Source: an uncultured Erythrobacter sp. | GTDB taxonomy: Bacteria; Pseudomonadota; Alphaproteobacteria; Sphingomonadales; Sphingomonadaceae | Length of the DNA: 64,000 nucleotides | Reading direction: 5' to 3' | Assembly: GCA_947503155.1 (NCBI GenBank) | Contig: CANNCL010000002.1 | Coordinates: forward strand, 248,001-312,000 | Shown: in pieces, positions 27,601 through 36,014 of the stretch | Layout of the letters: the number at the start of each line of letters is the position of its first letter | How positions within the stretch are numbered: position 1 is the stretch's first letter | Notes under the pieces: generated by a model | Seen by the model: only the letters and a program-made list of their open reading frames with translations | The model's database searches: none | What the model was told of the DNA's origin: nothing | Made by a program: the position numbers and the translations under genes

Positions 27601-30600
27601 ATACAATCACAGGCGGTGATCTTATCGCTGCCGCGCAAATCGCTTTGACCGCAGGCAGTATCGACATTGGCGATACCCGCTCAACCGGCGGCTTTGTTCT
27701 GCTCACTTCGACGACCGGCGATCTTTCGGCGGGCGCGATTACGGCTGATATTTTTGGCACAACGGTGGATTCCGCCGGGTCAGCGATCTTGGGTGATATC
27801 AGCACTAACGGCACCACGAGAATTAACTCTGTAGGCGATGCCATTGTTGGCGATATCAATGCCAATAACTCGGCTGTCATCGACGCAGGCGGGAATATTA
27901 CCGCAGGTGATCTGTCCACTGGTGGTGGTATTACGCTTACCGCGTCTGGTGATGCGGATGTCGCCAGCGCGGCCGCCAATGGCGGGCTGACGGTGAACGT
28001 GGATGGCGCGCTGAGCGGCGGTGATTTCGTTGGTCAGGGGCCGCTCAGCTTGGTCACTGTCAATGCGGGATCGTTGGATATCGATTCTGTCCAATCGATC
28101 AATCAAACGGTCACTGTCACAACCAGCGGGGCCGCTGTGATTGGCAGTGCATCGTCGGGCGTTGGCACCACGATCACGGGCGCTTCTGTCACTTTGGACA
28201 GCGGCGATGTTGGCACCACCTTGCGTGTGACCTCCAATACTGGAGACATCACCGGACTTGGCTCAATAACAGTTGGTGGCTCGGCAATTTTCAATTCGGC
28301 CGCTGATATTGCAATCGGCACGCTGGAGGCGAATAATATCGCACTGACAGCGGCGAGCGATTTGCGATTTAACGGGCTCATTTCGCCCAATGCGATCAAT
28401 TTGAGCGCGATTGGTGGCACTATTGGCGCCACGTCACCGGGGCTCGGCGATATTGAAAGCGGCGGAGCTGTCGATCTGGTCGCGCAAGAAATCGACCTTG
28501 GCGATATTAGCAGTGACGGGTCCATCACCGCTGACGCGACCGATGGTGATGCAAGCTTTGGCGCGCTGACGGCGGGCACATTCATTACGATCAATGCCAA
28601 GGGTAGTCCCAGCGTCGAAAGCGTCACCAGCGTCGGAAATGTCATTCTGACAGGCGCGTCGATTGCGCTTGATGGCGGTGATATTGGCGGCTCTCTGCTG
28701 CTCGATGCGCAGGCGGGTGATATTACGCTCACATTTGATGGCGCTCAGCAATTGCTGGTCGGCAGCGGGGCGACATTCAACGCCACCGGCGACATGATTG
28801 TCACGCATACGAATAACGCGGCAAATACGATTTCAATCGATGTGGGATCGAGCGTCCGCGCCGATGTTGGCGGATCGTTCAATTCGGGGCCGGGATCGAT
28901 CCTGAATGCGCAGGGTGAGATGTTGATTTCTGCTGTCGGCGATATCACGGCGAACGATCTGCGTTCTGCGCCGGGTATCATTTTGACCGCTGGCGGTAAC
29001 GTCTTGCTGAACAATGCGACTGCGACCGGCCCGCAAGGGGTAAGCAATTTCCGCGGCATTATCGTTCAAGCGGGTCTGTTCGACCTCGGTTCTGGTCTGT
29101 TGGTGTTTGATAATATTGCGACCGCAACGATCACTGGCGACGTCACATCCTATGCCGATATCGACATCACCGCAGGCGGAAACGCTGTGTTTGCGGCGGG
29201 GTCCAACACGGCGGCCGATAACGCTCTGACGGTCAACACAGGCGACGATATTATCGTTGAGGCCGGTGCGCTGCTTTCTTCCGCCAACAATCCGACCGAT
29301 GCGATCAATCCGCTTGATCCATTTACGGCCGGACCAAACCTGACATTGAATGCAGGCGGCGAACAGAACCTGCTCTCGATCCCTGCCACGCCGATTGCAT
29401 CGCTGGTGATGGACGGCACGCTCGACGCCAATGATGGGGCGATTATCCTGCTGGCTAACGCGATTGAGGGGCTGGATAGCACGTTGATTGCGGGCTCAAT
29501 CCAAGTTGACTTGCGCGATGCTCCGGCAAGCACGGCATTCTTAAGCGATGACGATGGATTGCTAAGCGGCCCATGCCTCGAAGGGATTGTCTGTCTGGGC
29601 GATATGGACGCAACGGGCCGGATCGAGATCGGTCAGAACTCTAACAATGACGTTATCCAATTGTTTGTTCAGCAAGCGACGATCAGCGCGACCGACATCC
29701 TGATCACGACGCGCAACGATATCGTGATGGGCACGAACGGCATCGATACGGTCCTGAACGCGACCGGCACATTCAGCGCAACCAGCAACACGGGCAATGT
29801 CGAATTGAACGATGCGTCGATAGGCGCGGATCAGATTTTGATTAGCGCGGCGGGCAGCGTGCTGGGCTCTGGCGAATTGTCGAGCGACAATGATATCGGC
29901 ATCGATGTTGGCGATTCCATCATTCTGGGCGGTATCATCACCAGCGGCGAATTGACGAATACCGGAGACGTCGGCGGAGAGATCGAAGGGTCATATTCGG
30001 TCAACGGAGACTTCATCGTTGGCTTCTTCTCGCAAGGTTCGAGCAGCATCAATCTTTCTGCGGGCGGCGCAATCGACATTGGCGGCGCGGACACCCCTGA
30101 CAGCATCTCCCTCGACGCAGGCGATGACGCATTTTTGGGTCAGGCCAATGCGCCGGGAGACATTGATATTTCCGGAGCCAGCATCGGTTTCGACGATCTG
30201 AGCGCAGGCGGGTCAATTGTCCTTGATGCATTCGCCGGTTCTATCGACGCATTTTCGACCTCGCTCCTCTCTGCTGGGATGGATGTGGACGTGTTTGCGG
30301 TCGGCGGCATCTCAATTGGCGATGTTGACGCGGCGGCCACCGTAACAATCGACGGCAGCGCCATCGCAGTCAGCGCGGTGACAGCCAATCAGATCGGCCT
30401 AACCAGCGGTTCAGACATTCTGTTCGATTTGCTTTCCTCGGCCAATGCAATCGCACTGGCAGCAGCGAATGGCCGTGTTGCCGCCAACACCGGCGCGGGC
30501 AACATCATCAGCGACGGCGATGTTACGATTGATGCAGAAGAAATTGCGATCAGCGACGTTACATCTTTGGGGTCAGTGACGGCCAATGCGACCGCTGGTG

Positions 30601-33353
30601 ATGCCGCATTCGGGGTGGTCAACGCGGCCACCGATATTACGATTACCGCAACAGGTTCACCCAGCGTTCTGAACGCGATCAGCGGCGGCGATACGACCAT
30701 CACCGGTTCCTCTGTGACATTCGACAATGGCACAATCGGCGGCGATCTAACGCTGAATGCGACCGACGGCGACATTGACGGCAATGGTGCGGTCAGCGTC
30801 GATGGCGGCATTGAATTTACCGCGACCGGCGATGTTGGCTTTGGCGCGCTGAATGCGGCGGGCGGCAGTTTTGTTGTCGATGCAGGCGGCGATCTTGCCT
30901 TTGTCAGCGCGACCAGCACTGACTTTATCGACCTTTCCGCTGGCGGAGCGGTCAATGGCGGTGATTTGAATGCTGCCAATGCAATTTCGGTCGATGCGGA
31001 TAGGATTGCACTGGGCGATGTGTTGGCCGATCAAATCGACTTGACCAGCGCGACTGATATTCTGTTCAACTTGATCCAATCACCCAATGCAATTTCTCTA
31101 ACGGCTATTGCGGGTGTGATCGGGGTGAACACCGGACCGGGCGACATTATCAGCGGCGGTGATGTGACGTTGCTCGCCGAATTTATCAATGTGAACGAAA
31201 TCAATGCTGGCGGCGCGGTTACCGCGACAGCGACGGGGTCTGCGGGCGGAACAGGCGGCGGCTCTGGTGGTCCTGTTGTGATTGGCGGCGGCAATGATGC
31301 GGCAATCAACACTGCCAATATCACCTCGGGCGGCGTCGTAACACTGACTGCGGTTGATGGCCCGATTGTGACCGGCGATATCGACGCGGCGAGCAATGTT
31401 ATCGCCAATGGCGGCACTTCTGTTTCGACCGGATCAATCACAGGCGAGGATATAGCGCTCACGGCCAATGATGGATCACTGAGCGTGGACGGAACCATTG
31501 CCGGTCAGCAGGGCGTAACGCTTACTGCTAGCGAAGACGTGAGTTCAGGCGATATTGATGCTGCTGGCAGCGTGGAGATCACCGGTATGGCTCTGACCCT
31601 TGATACGGTCACAGCAGGCGCGGCGATCACCGCGAGCGGCACCACGATTTCGTTCTCCGAGATTGATGCCGGAACCAATGCAAGCCTGTTCGCCAGCAAT
31701 GGTGCGCTGGATGGTGCATCTGTTTCTGCGGGTGACACCGCTACTCTTGAAGCCGGCGATGGCGGCATCACGCTCGAAATTCTGGATGCGGGCGATGCGG
31801 ATCTCCTTGCCAGCGGGGCTGTGGTGATTGACGACGCCGTGATCGGCGGTCTGCTCACCGCAGAAGGAACTGCGATCGACATCACATCCAGCGGCGATCT
31901 GTCGGTCGATGTGACAGCGACCGACGGCGATATCGCGGTGCTGGCGCAGCAAACCTTGGGCGTGGAATTTGCCTCTGCGACTGGCGATATCATGTTCGCC
32001 ACGGATATGGGCGGGATGCGCGTTGTGGATGCATCGGGTCAAAACATTGATCTGGTTTCTGAGGGCAATGTTGAGATCGCTGGCACCGTTGATGCGGTGC
32101 AAGCTCTGACCGTCGATGGAGTAACTGGCTTTACCGTCAGCGGTTCTGCAACGGCGCAGACAATCGAAGTCACTAGCGGTGATGTCTTAATCACACCGGA
32201 TGGCCGCGTTGGCGATGCGACCCGGACGCAGAGCGTTACATTCAACGCCCTTGGTGATGTCACCGTGGGCGGCGATGGCACAGACACCCCGCCGCCGTAC
32301 CAGATCGAGAATTTCGAATTCTCGCGCATCTTCTCTGGCGGCGATATTGTAATCAACGCTTTCGCTGATGGCAGCTCTGCTGATGCGGTTCTGACCGTTG
32401 GAACGCTCGATTTGATCGCGGGCGATGGGGCGAGCGCAACCGGGCAGAATATTGGCCAAAACGGTGCGCTGATCCTGAATGCTGATGGTGATATTACGAT
32501 CACCGGCAATGCGACCATCACAGGCGCGACAGCGGACACTGAATTTGCTGCTGATGCGATCAATCTTGTCCGGCTCAACACGCAGACCGGCGGCATTTTC
32601 ATGCTGGATGCGAATGGGGGTCTGGCCGGAACAATCAGCATCGCGGCGACTGACTTTATTGCGACCACGGATGCGGCCTTTGCCGATATTCAGGGGCTCA
32701 GCGTTGCGGATGTCGATCTGAGGTTGGCGGAGAGCGACGGCGTTGACCGCCCAGATGGCGTGATCCGCGCCGACACATTGGATGTGGCGACCACCGCCAG
32801 CCAAGTGTTCATCCAGAACACCGTGCCGGGTGTAGATTTCGATCAACGCCGCGGCTTTGATGTGAACACTTTGTCTATCCAGAGCGGCGGCGGCACAGGT
32901 TCGCTACAACCAATCGTCGTCAATGGCGTGATTGGCGGAGTGACCGGTTTCGACGCAATTCCGCTTGCCAATATTCTCAGTGCAATCGATCCCGCCTCCA
33001 CGATCAATGGCTGTGTGATCAACGATCCGGCGTCTTGTGTGCCAACAGGCGGCGGACCAATCACCCCAGGCGGCGGCCCAACAACACCGACGCCGACCGA
33101 TCCTGATGAACCAAACGGGGGTTCGACAGAGATCGAAACGCGCGATCTGATCGATGAAGGTCTGGACCCAGAACAGACGATCCAGTCGGGCACGATTGAG
33201 GGCGGCTTGATTGAACTGCGGCCTGATTCTGCCTTTGCTGCTGATCCGCTGATTGATGATCCTGTCACTGGCGCGGGTAACGAAGATCTGTGGGTGAGCG
33301 ATGAGGAAGAGTGCGAGGACGAAGGCGGCTGCGACACAGAAGCGGGCGAGTAA
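21654..33353 (+). CDS. Giant TpsA-type secreted exoprotein (filamentous hemagglutinin-like)
   Basis: The product has about 3899 residues. ATG at 21654 is chosen because GGGAG lies six bases upstream; the frame is open from 21624. A long signal peptide ends near AFAQG (about residue 44). After a basic, Pro-rich linker, a TPS-like secretion domain lies at about 165-285: NVLASSAIINW, YTVLNRV, IRIDGDI and FNVGSLLLST. The usual NPNG is replaced by SAGG. Long beta-helix repeats follow, then a Gly-rich section at about 1018-1643, and repeated modules in the C-terminal half. The end is Pro/Thr-rich and acidic. Cys occurs only as three close pairs (2641/2647, 3787/3795, 3887/3893). Expected location is the cell surface or medium; adhesion or contact function is inferred. 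Confidence 0.93.
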   Translation: MMNTPQTTNQSAPRPIARHLWMGSSSAIAAAVALTAASSPAFAQGVPGGSGPGATGSGSHVTAQDRFEARRAGRSGRNIGRNIRGDVRAIPREVPNIADLPTFNGNPVAVPVQTQVNIGAAPTIPAIQVPATVQADPLQRAEPVERAINAAPGEAGINVRAFAQFDDVQIDFNPGTAVDEVNVLASSAIINWTTFDSGASGTEVTFLGVGDNLQFTSSLGDYTVLNRVLTPGFDSAIRIDGDIDSSVFGSTTTTGGNIWFYSAGGIVVGDQGSFNVGSLLLSTSDIDPADVTNGAFDVTFTGTPDSNSAIRIDGGATLRANNSGSYIALVAPRIEQNGTVTANGSVAYVAAEQATMTIENGLFDISVAVGTEDANGIVHGETGSTGGASSTGVTDEQAIYFVAVPKNDAITMLVGGSIGYDPASSASIRNGQIILTTGDRVERQTNNVFISGIGFVDVSSNTVDTSVNGGPAGSVTIESVELTSSTDIFAEGSITLQAGVTNAADNVTVDSGDGAATNLNLTAGDSVDVNVTANGRINVTGSLNLTAGDGAGNGGTIDVNVDAAGAFLGLGGGTLSTGGNLSINTAGRGLDDDNDLIFDNGGTGIAGDGVGGDISLDLSNNGVISIGGSLDLDASANGGRGFFQHGSATAGSIEINVADGTASILGSIALDAGANLAGTRLLTGSAEEGSDSTAGNVTINLTGGSIDANFLGVNVNANATSGTDSTIVQSNDAAAGDFTFNVTGGSHSFSGIGVDATATSGRSFDGTTDTLAFGGLIDRGSVSVAVSNADTALSVTSSVFIDVTARGNAGAAVGDTVSISVTDTGAAPGAGLVIGGDLDIFANLREGAPGVVSEAGTIRLSADNGVLEADGVTLRANAFLPAFSSSFDRQGTDFQGGVIDLTASNGGSISIDGSSFITATATGGANSSDAGFGIGQGGAITLLADDGSITFNGDLDLEANGLAFSGTSSEGVSGQGLGGTVRITVQGAGGSLSFQDIDAGTDGTFSFDGEVIDTFFVGAGTGGVGGLTEFNVLGGTLVATDITVSSDGEGGPGGEVSDGTVGANGLLNTGEGGSGIGGEVVFNLDGGDATVANLTVTSSGIGGDGAFGEDFFGTNAGDGGDAVGGTATFNALSGNLTVTNTLSVEATGNRQFSGRNFGGDGGNASGTLGGNGGSASGGNAVFNLEGSAVVDALAVVVSTQAFGGDGGDSDANFGGPPDQDSGTGGDAVGGNALFNDTAGDITFGSLTVNASGQGGSGGSSTGTTTGDAVGAGGAGGMGTGGTALISLNQDDADAKNYSVISQGIGGVGGQGAVGGAGGIGMAGIAELAINDVSVVFDVLSIDATAIGGNGGFIDGQIVADGADGGDGEGGEARLVVAGANADFQANSSVSINSGATGGTGRDGSFSFDDERDTGAGGIGGSATGGSSTIIVRDNADINIDAVSFVFNSDSTGGSGGDGGDNFGAFTGRPTASDVPITSTSGAGGAGGSGTAGSIGIIATSGANVVISGGSGPLTLAAIGSGGNGGEGGLGSSRATVAGDGGEGGAGIGGSPFLSANGATISTDDITMIAQGGGGDAGDGGDNDVGGPSGAGANGGIGVGGTPLIELTGGIDGEFSLGSVTILANGTGGAGTRSASDGIGGGGQVTIRDTTVDPTGTNVFDIIGDLTIDATGDAASDSGVITVASNGVAIFVDGAVTADVTGQMDFIFADSGRIEIFGNTALTATSGINITRQVAVPDNTVIRTDGTFTALVTAGDFDASGNAEIRSERFVSITAENVNHGAISSELSTSITATNGNISSNRLIFASAVNDAIILTATGDVTFGLLDNVDGDPTTRDGNININAGGSIIGGSATSGQTINFNASGLVRVSTVDTSATNVGTVTINAGMIDLGTLNARFISNLTSDTGDLAIDTITGGTSVSLNSAANIVIGTADTSTFAADALAGNIFIGSLTTTGVSDIRLNADGDISYDTIDASRLVTLNSDTITGGDLIAAAQIALTAGSIDIGDTRSTGGFVLLTSTTGDLSAGAITADIFGTTVDSAGSAILGDISTNGTTRINSVGDAIVGDINANNSAVIDAGGNITAGDLSTGGGITLTASGDADVASAAANGGLTVNVDGALSGGDFVGQGPLSLVTVNAGSLDIDSVQSINQTVTVTTSGAAVIGSASSGVGTTITGASVTLDSGDVGTTLRVTSNTGDITGLGSITVGGSAIFNSAADIAIGTLEANNIALTAASDLRFNGLISPNAINLSAIGGTIGATSPGLGDIESGGAVDLVAQEIDLGDISSDGSITADATDGDASFGALTAGTFITINAKGSPSVESVTSVGNVILTGASIALDGGDIGGSLLLDAQAGDITLTFDGAQQLLVGSGATFNATGDMIVTHTNNAANTISIDVGSSVRADVGGSFNSGPGSILNAQGEMLISAVGDITANDLRSAPGIILTAGGNVLLNNATATGPQGVSNFRGIIVQAGLFDLGSGLLVFDNIATATITGDVTSYADIDITAGGNAVFAAGSNTAADNALTVNTGDDIIVEAGALLSSANNPTDAINPLDPFTAGPNLTLNAGGEQNLLSIPATPIASLVMDGTLDANDGAIILLANAIEGLDSTLIAGSIQVDLRDAPASTAFLSDDDGLLSGPCLEGIVCLGDMDATGRIEIGQNSNNDVIQLFVQQATISATDILITTRNDIVMGTNGIDTVLNATGTFSATSNTGNVELNDASIGADQILISAAGSVLGSGELSSDNDIGIDVGDSIILGGIITSGELTNTGDVGGEIEGSYSVNGDFIVGFFSQGSSSINLSAGGAIDIGGADTPDSISLDAGDDAFLGQANAPGDIDISGASIGFDDLSAGGSIVLDAFAGSIDAFSTSLLSAGMDVDVFAVGGISIGDVDAAATVTIDGSAIAVSAVTANQIGLTSGSDILFDLLSSANAIALAAANGRVAANTGAGNIISDGDVTIDAEEIAISDVTSLGSVTANATAGDAAFGVVNAATDITITATGSPSVLNAISGGDTTITGSSVTFDNGTIGGDLTLNATDGDIDGNGAVSVDGGIEFTATGDVGFGALNAAGGSFVVDAGGDLAFVSATSTDFIDLSAGGAVNGGDLNAANAISVDADRIALGDVLADQIDLTSATDILFNLIQSPNAISLTAIAGVIGVNTGPGDIISGGDVTLLAEFINVNEINAGGAVTATATGSAGGTGGGSGGPVVIGGGNDAAINTANITSGGVVTLTAVDGPIVTGDIDAASNVIANGGTSVSTGSITGEDIALTANDGSLSVDGTIAGQQGVTLTASEDVSSGDIDAAGSVEITGMALTLDTVTAGAAITASGTTISFSEIDAGTNASLFASNGALDGASVSAGDTATLEAGDGGITLEILDAGDADLLASGAVVIDDAVIGGLLTAEGTAIDITSSGDLSVDVTATDGDIAVLAQQTLGVEFASATGDIMFATDMGGMRVVDASGQNIDLVSEGNVEIAGTVDAVQALTVDGVTGFTVSGSATAQTIEVTSGDVLITPDGRVGDATRTQSVTFNALGDVTVGGDGTDTPPPYQIENFEFSRIFSGGDIVINAFADGSSADAVLTVGTLDLIAGDGASATGQNIGQNGALILNADGDITITGNATITGATADTEFAADAINLVRLNTQTGGIFMLDANGGLAGTISIAATDFIATTDAAFADIQGLSVADVDLRLAESDGVDRPDGVIRADTLDVATTASQVFIQNTVPGVDFDQRRGFDVNTLSIQSGGGTGSLQPIVVNGVIGGVTGFDAIPLANILSAIDPASTINGCVINDPASCVPTGGGPITPGGGPTTPTPTDPDEPNGGSTEIETRDLIDEGLDPEQTIQSGTIEGGLIELRPDSAFAADPLIDDPVTGAGNEDLWVSDEEECEDEGGCDTEAGE
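24706..26580 (+). repeat. Glycine-rich section of the TpsA exoprotein
   Basis: About 625 codons are dominated by Gly in patterns such as GGDGGDAVGG, GGAGGMGTGG and GGNGGEGG, alternating with short beta-type strands of about 20-30 residues (for example TATFNALSG). Asp, Ala and Thr fill most other positions. The period is irregular, so it is a degenerate amino-acid repeat, not a DNA tandem repeat. The composition recalls glycine-rich beta-roll proteins. Confidence 0.8.
28338..28724 (+). repeat. TpsA internal module, copy 1 (129 residues)
   Basis: This begins IALTAASDLRFN and passes through SPNAINLSAIGG, DISSDGSITADATDGDASFG and KGSPSVESVTS, ending with GGDIGGSLLLDAQAGDI. Copies 2 and 3 share the same order of motifs. 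The similarity is clear at the protein level and looser in the DNA, so the duplication is old. Confidence 0.75.
30393..30776 (+). repeat. TpsA internal module, copy 2 (128 residues)
   Basis: This begins IGLTSGSDILFD and follows the order of copy 1: SANAIALAAANG, DVTSLGSVTANATAGDAAFG, TGSPSVLNAIS and IGGDLTLNATDGDI. It lies about 2 kb after copy 1, so other material was inserted or lies between the duplicated units. Confidence 0.75.
31035..31250 (+). repeat. TpsA internal module, copy 3 (partial, about 72 residues)
   Basis: This begins IDLTSATDILFN, then SPNAISLTAIAG, GDIISGGDVTLLAEFI and EINAGGAVTATATG. It is closest to copy 2 and then breaks off into a Gly-rich spacer (SAGGTGGGSGG), so it is a partial copy. 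Confidence 0.7.
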
Positions 33354-33402
33354 TCCTTAAGCGCTTGACCGCGGCGGCGGCGATTGTGCATGGCTTCGCG
33401 TT

Positions 33403-34860
33403 ATGACCGATACCGCCCCTAGCGAACTGCGCCTTTTCAACTCGCTCACGCGGGAAATTGAACCTTTCACGCCCATCCATCCGGGCGAAGCGCGGGTCTA
33501 TACCTGCGGGCCGACGGTCTATAATTATCAGCATATCGGCAATATGCGCGCTTATGTATTTGCCGATACGCTGGGCCGGACGCTGCAATGGAAGGGGCTA
33601 AAGCTCACCCATGTCATCAACATCACCGATGTCGGGCACCTCACCTCTGATGCGGATGAGGGTGAGGATAAGATGGAAAAGATGGCCGCACGTCAGGGCA
33701 AATCGGCTTGGGATATTGCGCGGTTTTATCAGGAAGATTTTGAGACCGATCTGGCGCGGTTAAATGTTCAGCCGAAAGCGCATCCGCGCGCGACCGATTA
33801 TGTCGAAGAGATGATCGCGTGGGGTGAAAAGGTCGCGGATAAACACTGCTATGAAGTGGAAAGCGGCCTGTATTTCGATGTGAGCACGGTGGAAGATTAC
33901 GGCCGGCTCGCGCGCGCTGTTACCGAGGATGGCGAGGGCCGTATTGAAACGGTCGAAGGCAAGCGCAACGCGGCGGATTTTGCGATTTGGCGGAAAACCC
34001 CGGCGGGCGAAACACGCCAGATGGAATGGGATTCGCCGTGGGGCAAGGGTGCGCCGGGCTGGCATCTCGAATGCTCGGTCATGGGCGAAAAATTGCTCGG
34101 TTTCCCGTTTGATATTCACACTGGCGGGATCGACCACCGCGAAATCCACCACCCCAATGAAATCGCGCAGAACCAAGCGTTTTGCGGGTGCGGCGGATTG
34201 TCAGAGGCGACCAATTCCGGCGCGCGGATGTGGATGCACAACAATTTCCTCGTTGAGCGTTCTGGCAAGATGTCGAAATCGTCGGGCGAATTTTTGCGCC
34301 TGCAATTGCTCATCGACAAAGGCTATCACCCGCTCGCCTATCGGATGATGTGCTTGCAAGCGCATTACCGCAGCGAGCTGGAATATTCGTGGGACGGGCT
34401 AGAGGCCGCGCTTACCCGGCTGAAACGCATGGTAATGGCAGCAGAGCGGCTTGCAGATGCCCCTTCTCAGCCGGTTGCCGAACATCCCAAATTCGCAGCC
34501 GCTTTGGCGAAGTTTGATGCGGCGATTTCGGACGATCTTGGCACACCGATTGCGCTGACCGCGCTCGAAGATGCGCTGGCGGTGAAGAAAGTCGATGCTG
34601 GGATCAAACGTGCGGTGATCGAATATATGGACACGGTGCTGGGCCTCGGCCTGTTTGATCTTACGCGCGAAACTTTGCGCATCCGTCCGATAGATGCGGG
34701 CATCGACGAAGCGGCCATCGAAGATGCGCTTACTCGCCGCAAAGCCGCGCGCGCGGAGAAAGACTTTGCCGCATCCGATGCGATACGCGACGAACTCGCC
34801 GCCAAAGGCGTAGAGGTGATGGACGGTGATCCGCTGGGCTGGGATTGGAAATTGTCATGA
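33403..34860 (+). CDS. cysS: Cysteinyl-tRNA synthetase
   Basis: The 485-residue class I synthetase charges tRNA-Cys. It has the HIGH-type motif HIGNMR near residue 45, after CGPTVYNYQ, whose Cys is a zinc ligand. GAPGWHLECSVM holds another zinc ligand, and KMSKSSGEF (KMSKS at 289-293) completes the active site. Length is normal. It starts 49 bases after the TpsA stop. Its stop overlaps the start of the next gene (ATGA), indicating co-translation. Confidence 0.97.
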   Translation: MTDTAPSELRLFNSLTREIEPFTPIHPGEARVYTCGPTVYNYQHIGNMRAYVFADTLGRTLQWKGLKLTHVINITDVGHLTSDADEGEDKMEKMAARQGKSAWDIARFYQEDFETDLARLNVQPKAHPRATDYVEEMIAWGEKVADKHCYEVESGLYFDVSTVEDYGRLARAVTEDGEGRIETVEGKRNAADFAIWRKTPAGETRQMEWDSPWGKGAPGWHLECSVMGEKLLGFPFDIHTGGIDHREIHHPNEIAQNQAFCGCGGLSEATNSGARMWMHNNFLVERSGKMSKSSGEFLRLQLLIDKGYHPLAYRMMCLQAHYRSELEYSWDGLEAALTRLKRMVMAAERLADAPSQPVAEHPKFAAALAKFDAAISDDLGTPIALTALEDALAVKKVDAGIKRAVIEYMDTVLGLGLFDLTRETLRIRPIDAGIDEAAIEDALTRRKAARAEKDFAASDAIRDELAAKGVEVMDGDPLGWDWKLS

Positions 34861-35807
34861 CGAATGCGAAGACGATTGTGGCTATGTCAGGCCTCATCCG
34901 CCCGCTGCTCGAACCCCGATTGCCAGACGATCTCGATGTGCGCTGGTTTATGACCCACGAAGAAGCCGCCACCGCGGTGAAGGGCGCAGAAATCGGCTGG
35001 TTCGATATGAACGATCAACAAGCGATGGCCGACACATTGCGCGCCGCGACCGATCTGAAATGGCTCAATTCGATTTACGCGGGGCTCGATTTCTTGCCGA
35101 TGGATGTCCTGATTGATCGCGGGATAACCGTCACCAATGGCGCCGGGATCAACGCCATCACTATCGCCGAATATGTGGTGATGGGGATGCTCAACATCGC
35201 AAAGGGATACCGCGATGTCGTGCGCGCTCAGGAACGGCGCGAATGGCTGACAGATTCGCCGGGTAAGCGCGAGCTTGCTGGGTCAAAGGCGCTGCTGCTT
35301 GGTTACGGCGCGATTGGCAAACTGATCCAGCCGCGGCTGGAGGCGTTCGATGTTGATGTGACGGTCGTGCGCAGGACCGCGGGTGAGGGCGTTCTGACTC
35401 CGGACCAATGGCGCGAAAAATTGGGCGAATTTGATTGGGTGATCCTTGCCGTGCCTGCCACGCCGGAAACCGAGGGCATGATTGGCGCGGATGAATTGGC
35501 GGCGATGAAATCGGATGCGGTTTTGATCAATATTGCACGCGGCAGTGTGATCGACCAGCCGGCGCTTGTCTCCGCGTTGGAAGGCAAGACGATTGGCGGT
35601 GCATTCCTAGATGTGACCACGCCAGAGCCGCTGCCCGCAGATCACGCGCTATGGGCGCTCGATAATGCGCATATCACGATGCATCTGTCGGGCCGCGCAC
35701 AAGAAAAAATGTTCTATCGCAGCGCCGAACGCTTCTTAGAAAATCTTGCCAAATACCGCGCCGGAGAGCCAGTTGGGCCGATCTTCGACCCGCGTCTGGG
35801 CTATTGA
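34857..35807 (+). CDS. D-isomer-specific 2-hydroxyacid dehydrogenase
   Basis: The 316-residue protein has the two-domain layout of NAD(P)-dependent D-2-hydroxyacid dehydrogenases. The nucleotide-binding Rossmann motif is LLGYGAIGKLI. The substrate-side sequence LINIARGSVID supplies the conserved Arg, and an active-site region near TTPEPLPADHALW follows. The usual catalytic His in the C-terminal part would be the one in NAHITMHLSG. The natural substrate (glyoxylate, hydroxypyruvate or another oxo acid) is not clear. ATG at 34857 overlaps the cysS stop; a TTG lies 12 bases upstream. Confidence 0.88.
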   Translation: MTNAKTIVAMSGLIRPLLEPRLPDDLDVRWFMTHEEAATAVKGAEIGWFDMNDQQAMADTLRAATDLKWLNSIYAGLDFLPMDVLIDRGITVTNGAGINAITIAEYVVMGMLNIAKGYRDVVRAQERREWLTDSPGKRELAGSKALLLGYGAIGKLIQPRLEAFDVDVTVVRRTAGEGVLTPDQWREKLGEFDWVILAVPATPETEGMIGADELAAMKSDAVLINIARGSVIDQPALVSALEGKTIGGAFLDVTTPEPLPADHALWALDNAHITMHLSGRAQEKMFYRSAERFLENLAKYRAGEPVGPIFDPRLGY

Positions 35808-35928
35808 AGCTGACCTAATTTTTGTTCGCACTTGGATTCTGGCGGAATCCTGCAATACATGGTGCACAAACTGCGACATCACGGTCCAGTAACATGCGAT
35901 TTGCAGCGCGGCGGCCATTGGGGTGCAA

Positions 35929-35942
35929 CCTCTTTAAAGAGG
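35929..35942. promoter_or_regulatory. 14-base perfect palindrome upstream of the acetolactate-synthase-like gene
   Basis: CCTCTTTAAAGAGG reads the same on both strands and lies 73 bases before the ATG. It fits an operator for a dimeric regulator, or part of a terminator for the gene upstream. No regulator that would bind it is evident nearby. Confidence 0.4.
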
Positions 35943-35968
35943 GGCCGAACGCGCGAAAAACAATTCTG

Positions 35969-35989
35969 GCGGACGCCGCAATCGTCCGC
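35969..35989 (+). promoter_or_regulatory. Stem-loop in the leader of the acetolactate-synthase-like gene
   Basis: GCGGACG and CGTCCGC form a seven-base perfect stem with a seven-base loop, ending 25 bases before the ATG and just before the GGGGGG-containing ribosome site. If transcribed it could influence translation initiation. Confidence 0.35.
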
Positions 35990-36014
35990 GCGCAATTATG
36001 GGGGGAATTTCTAC

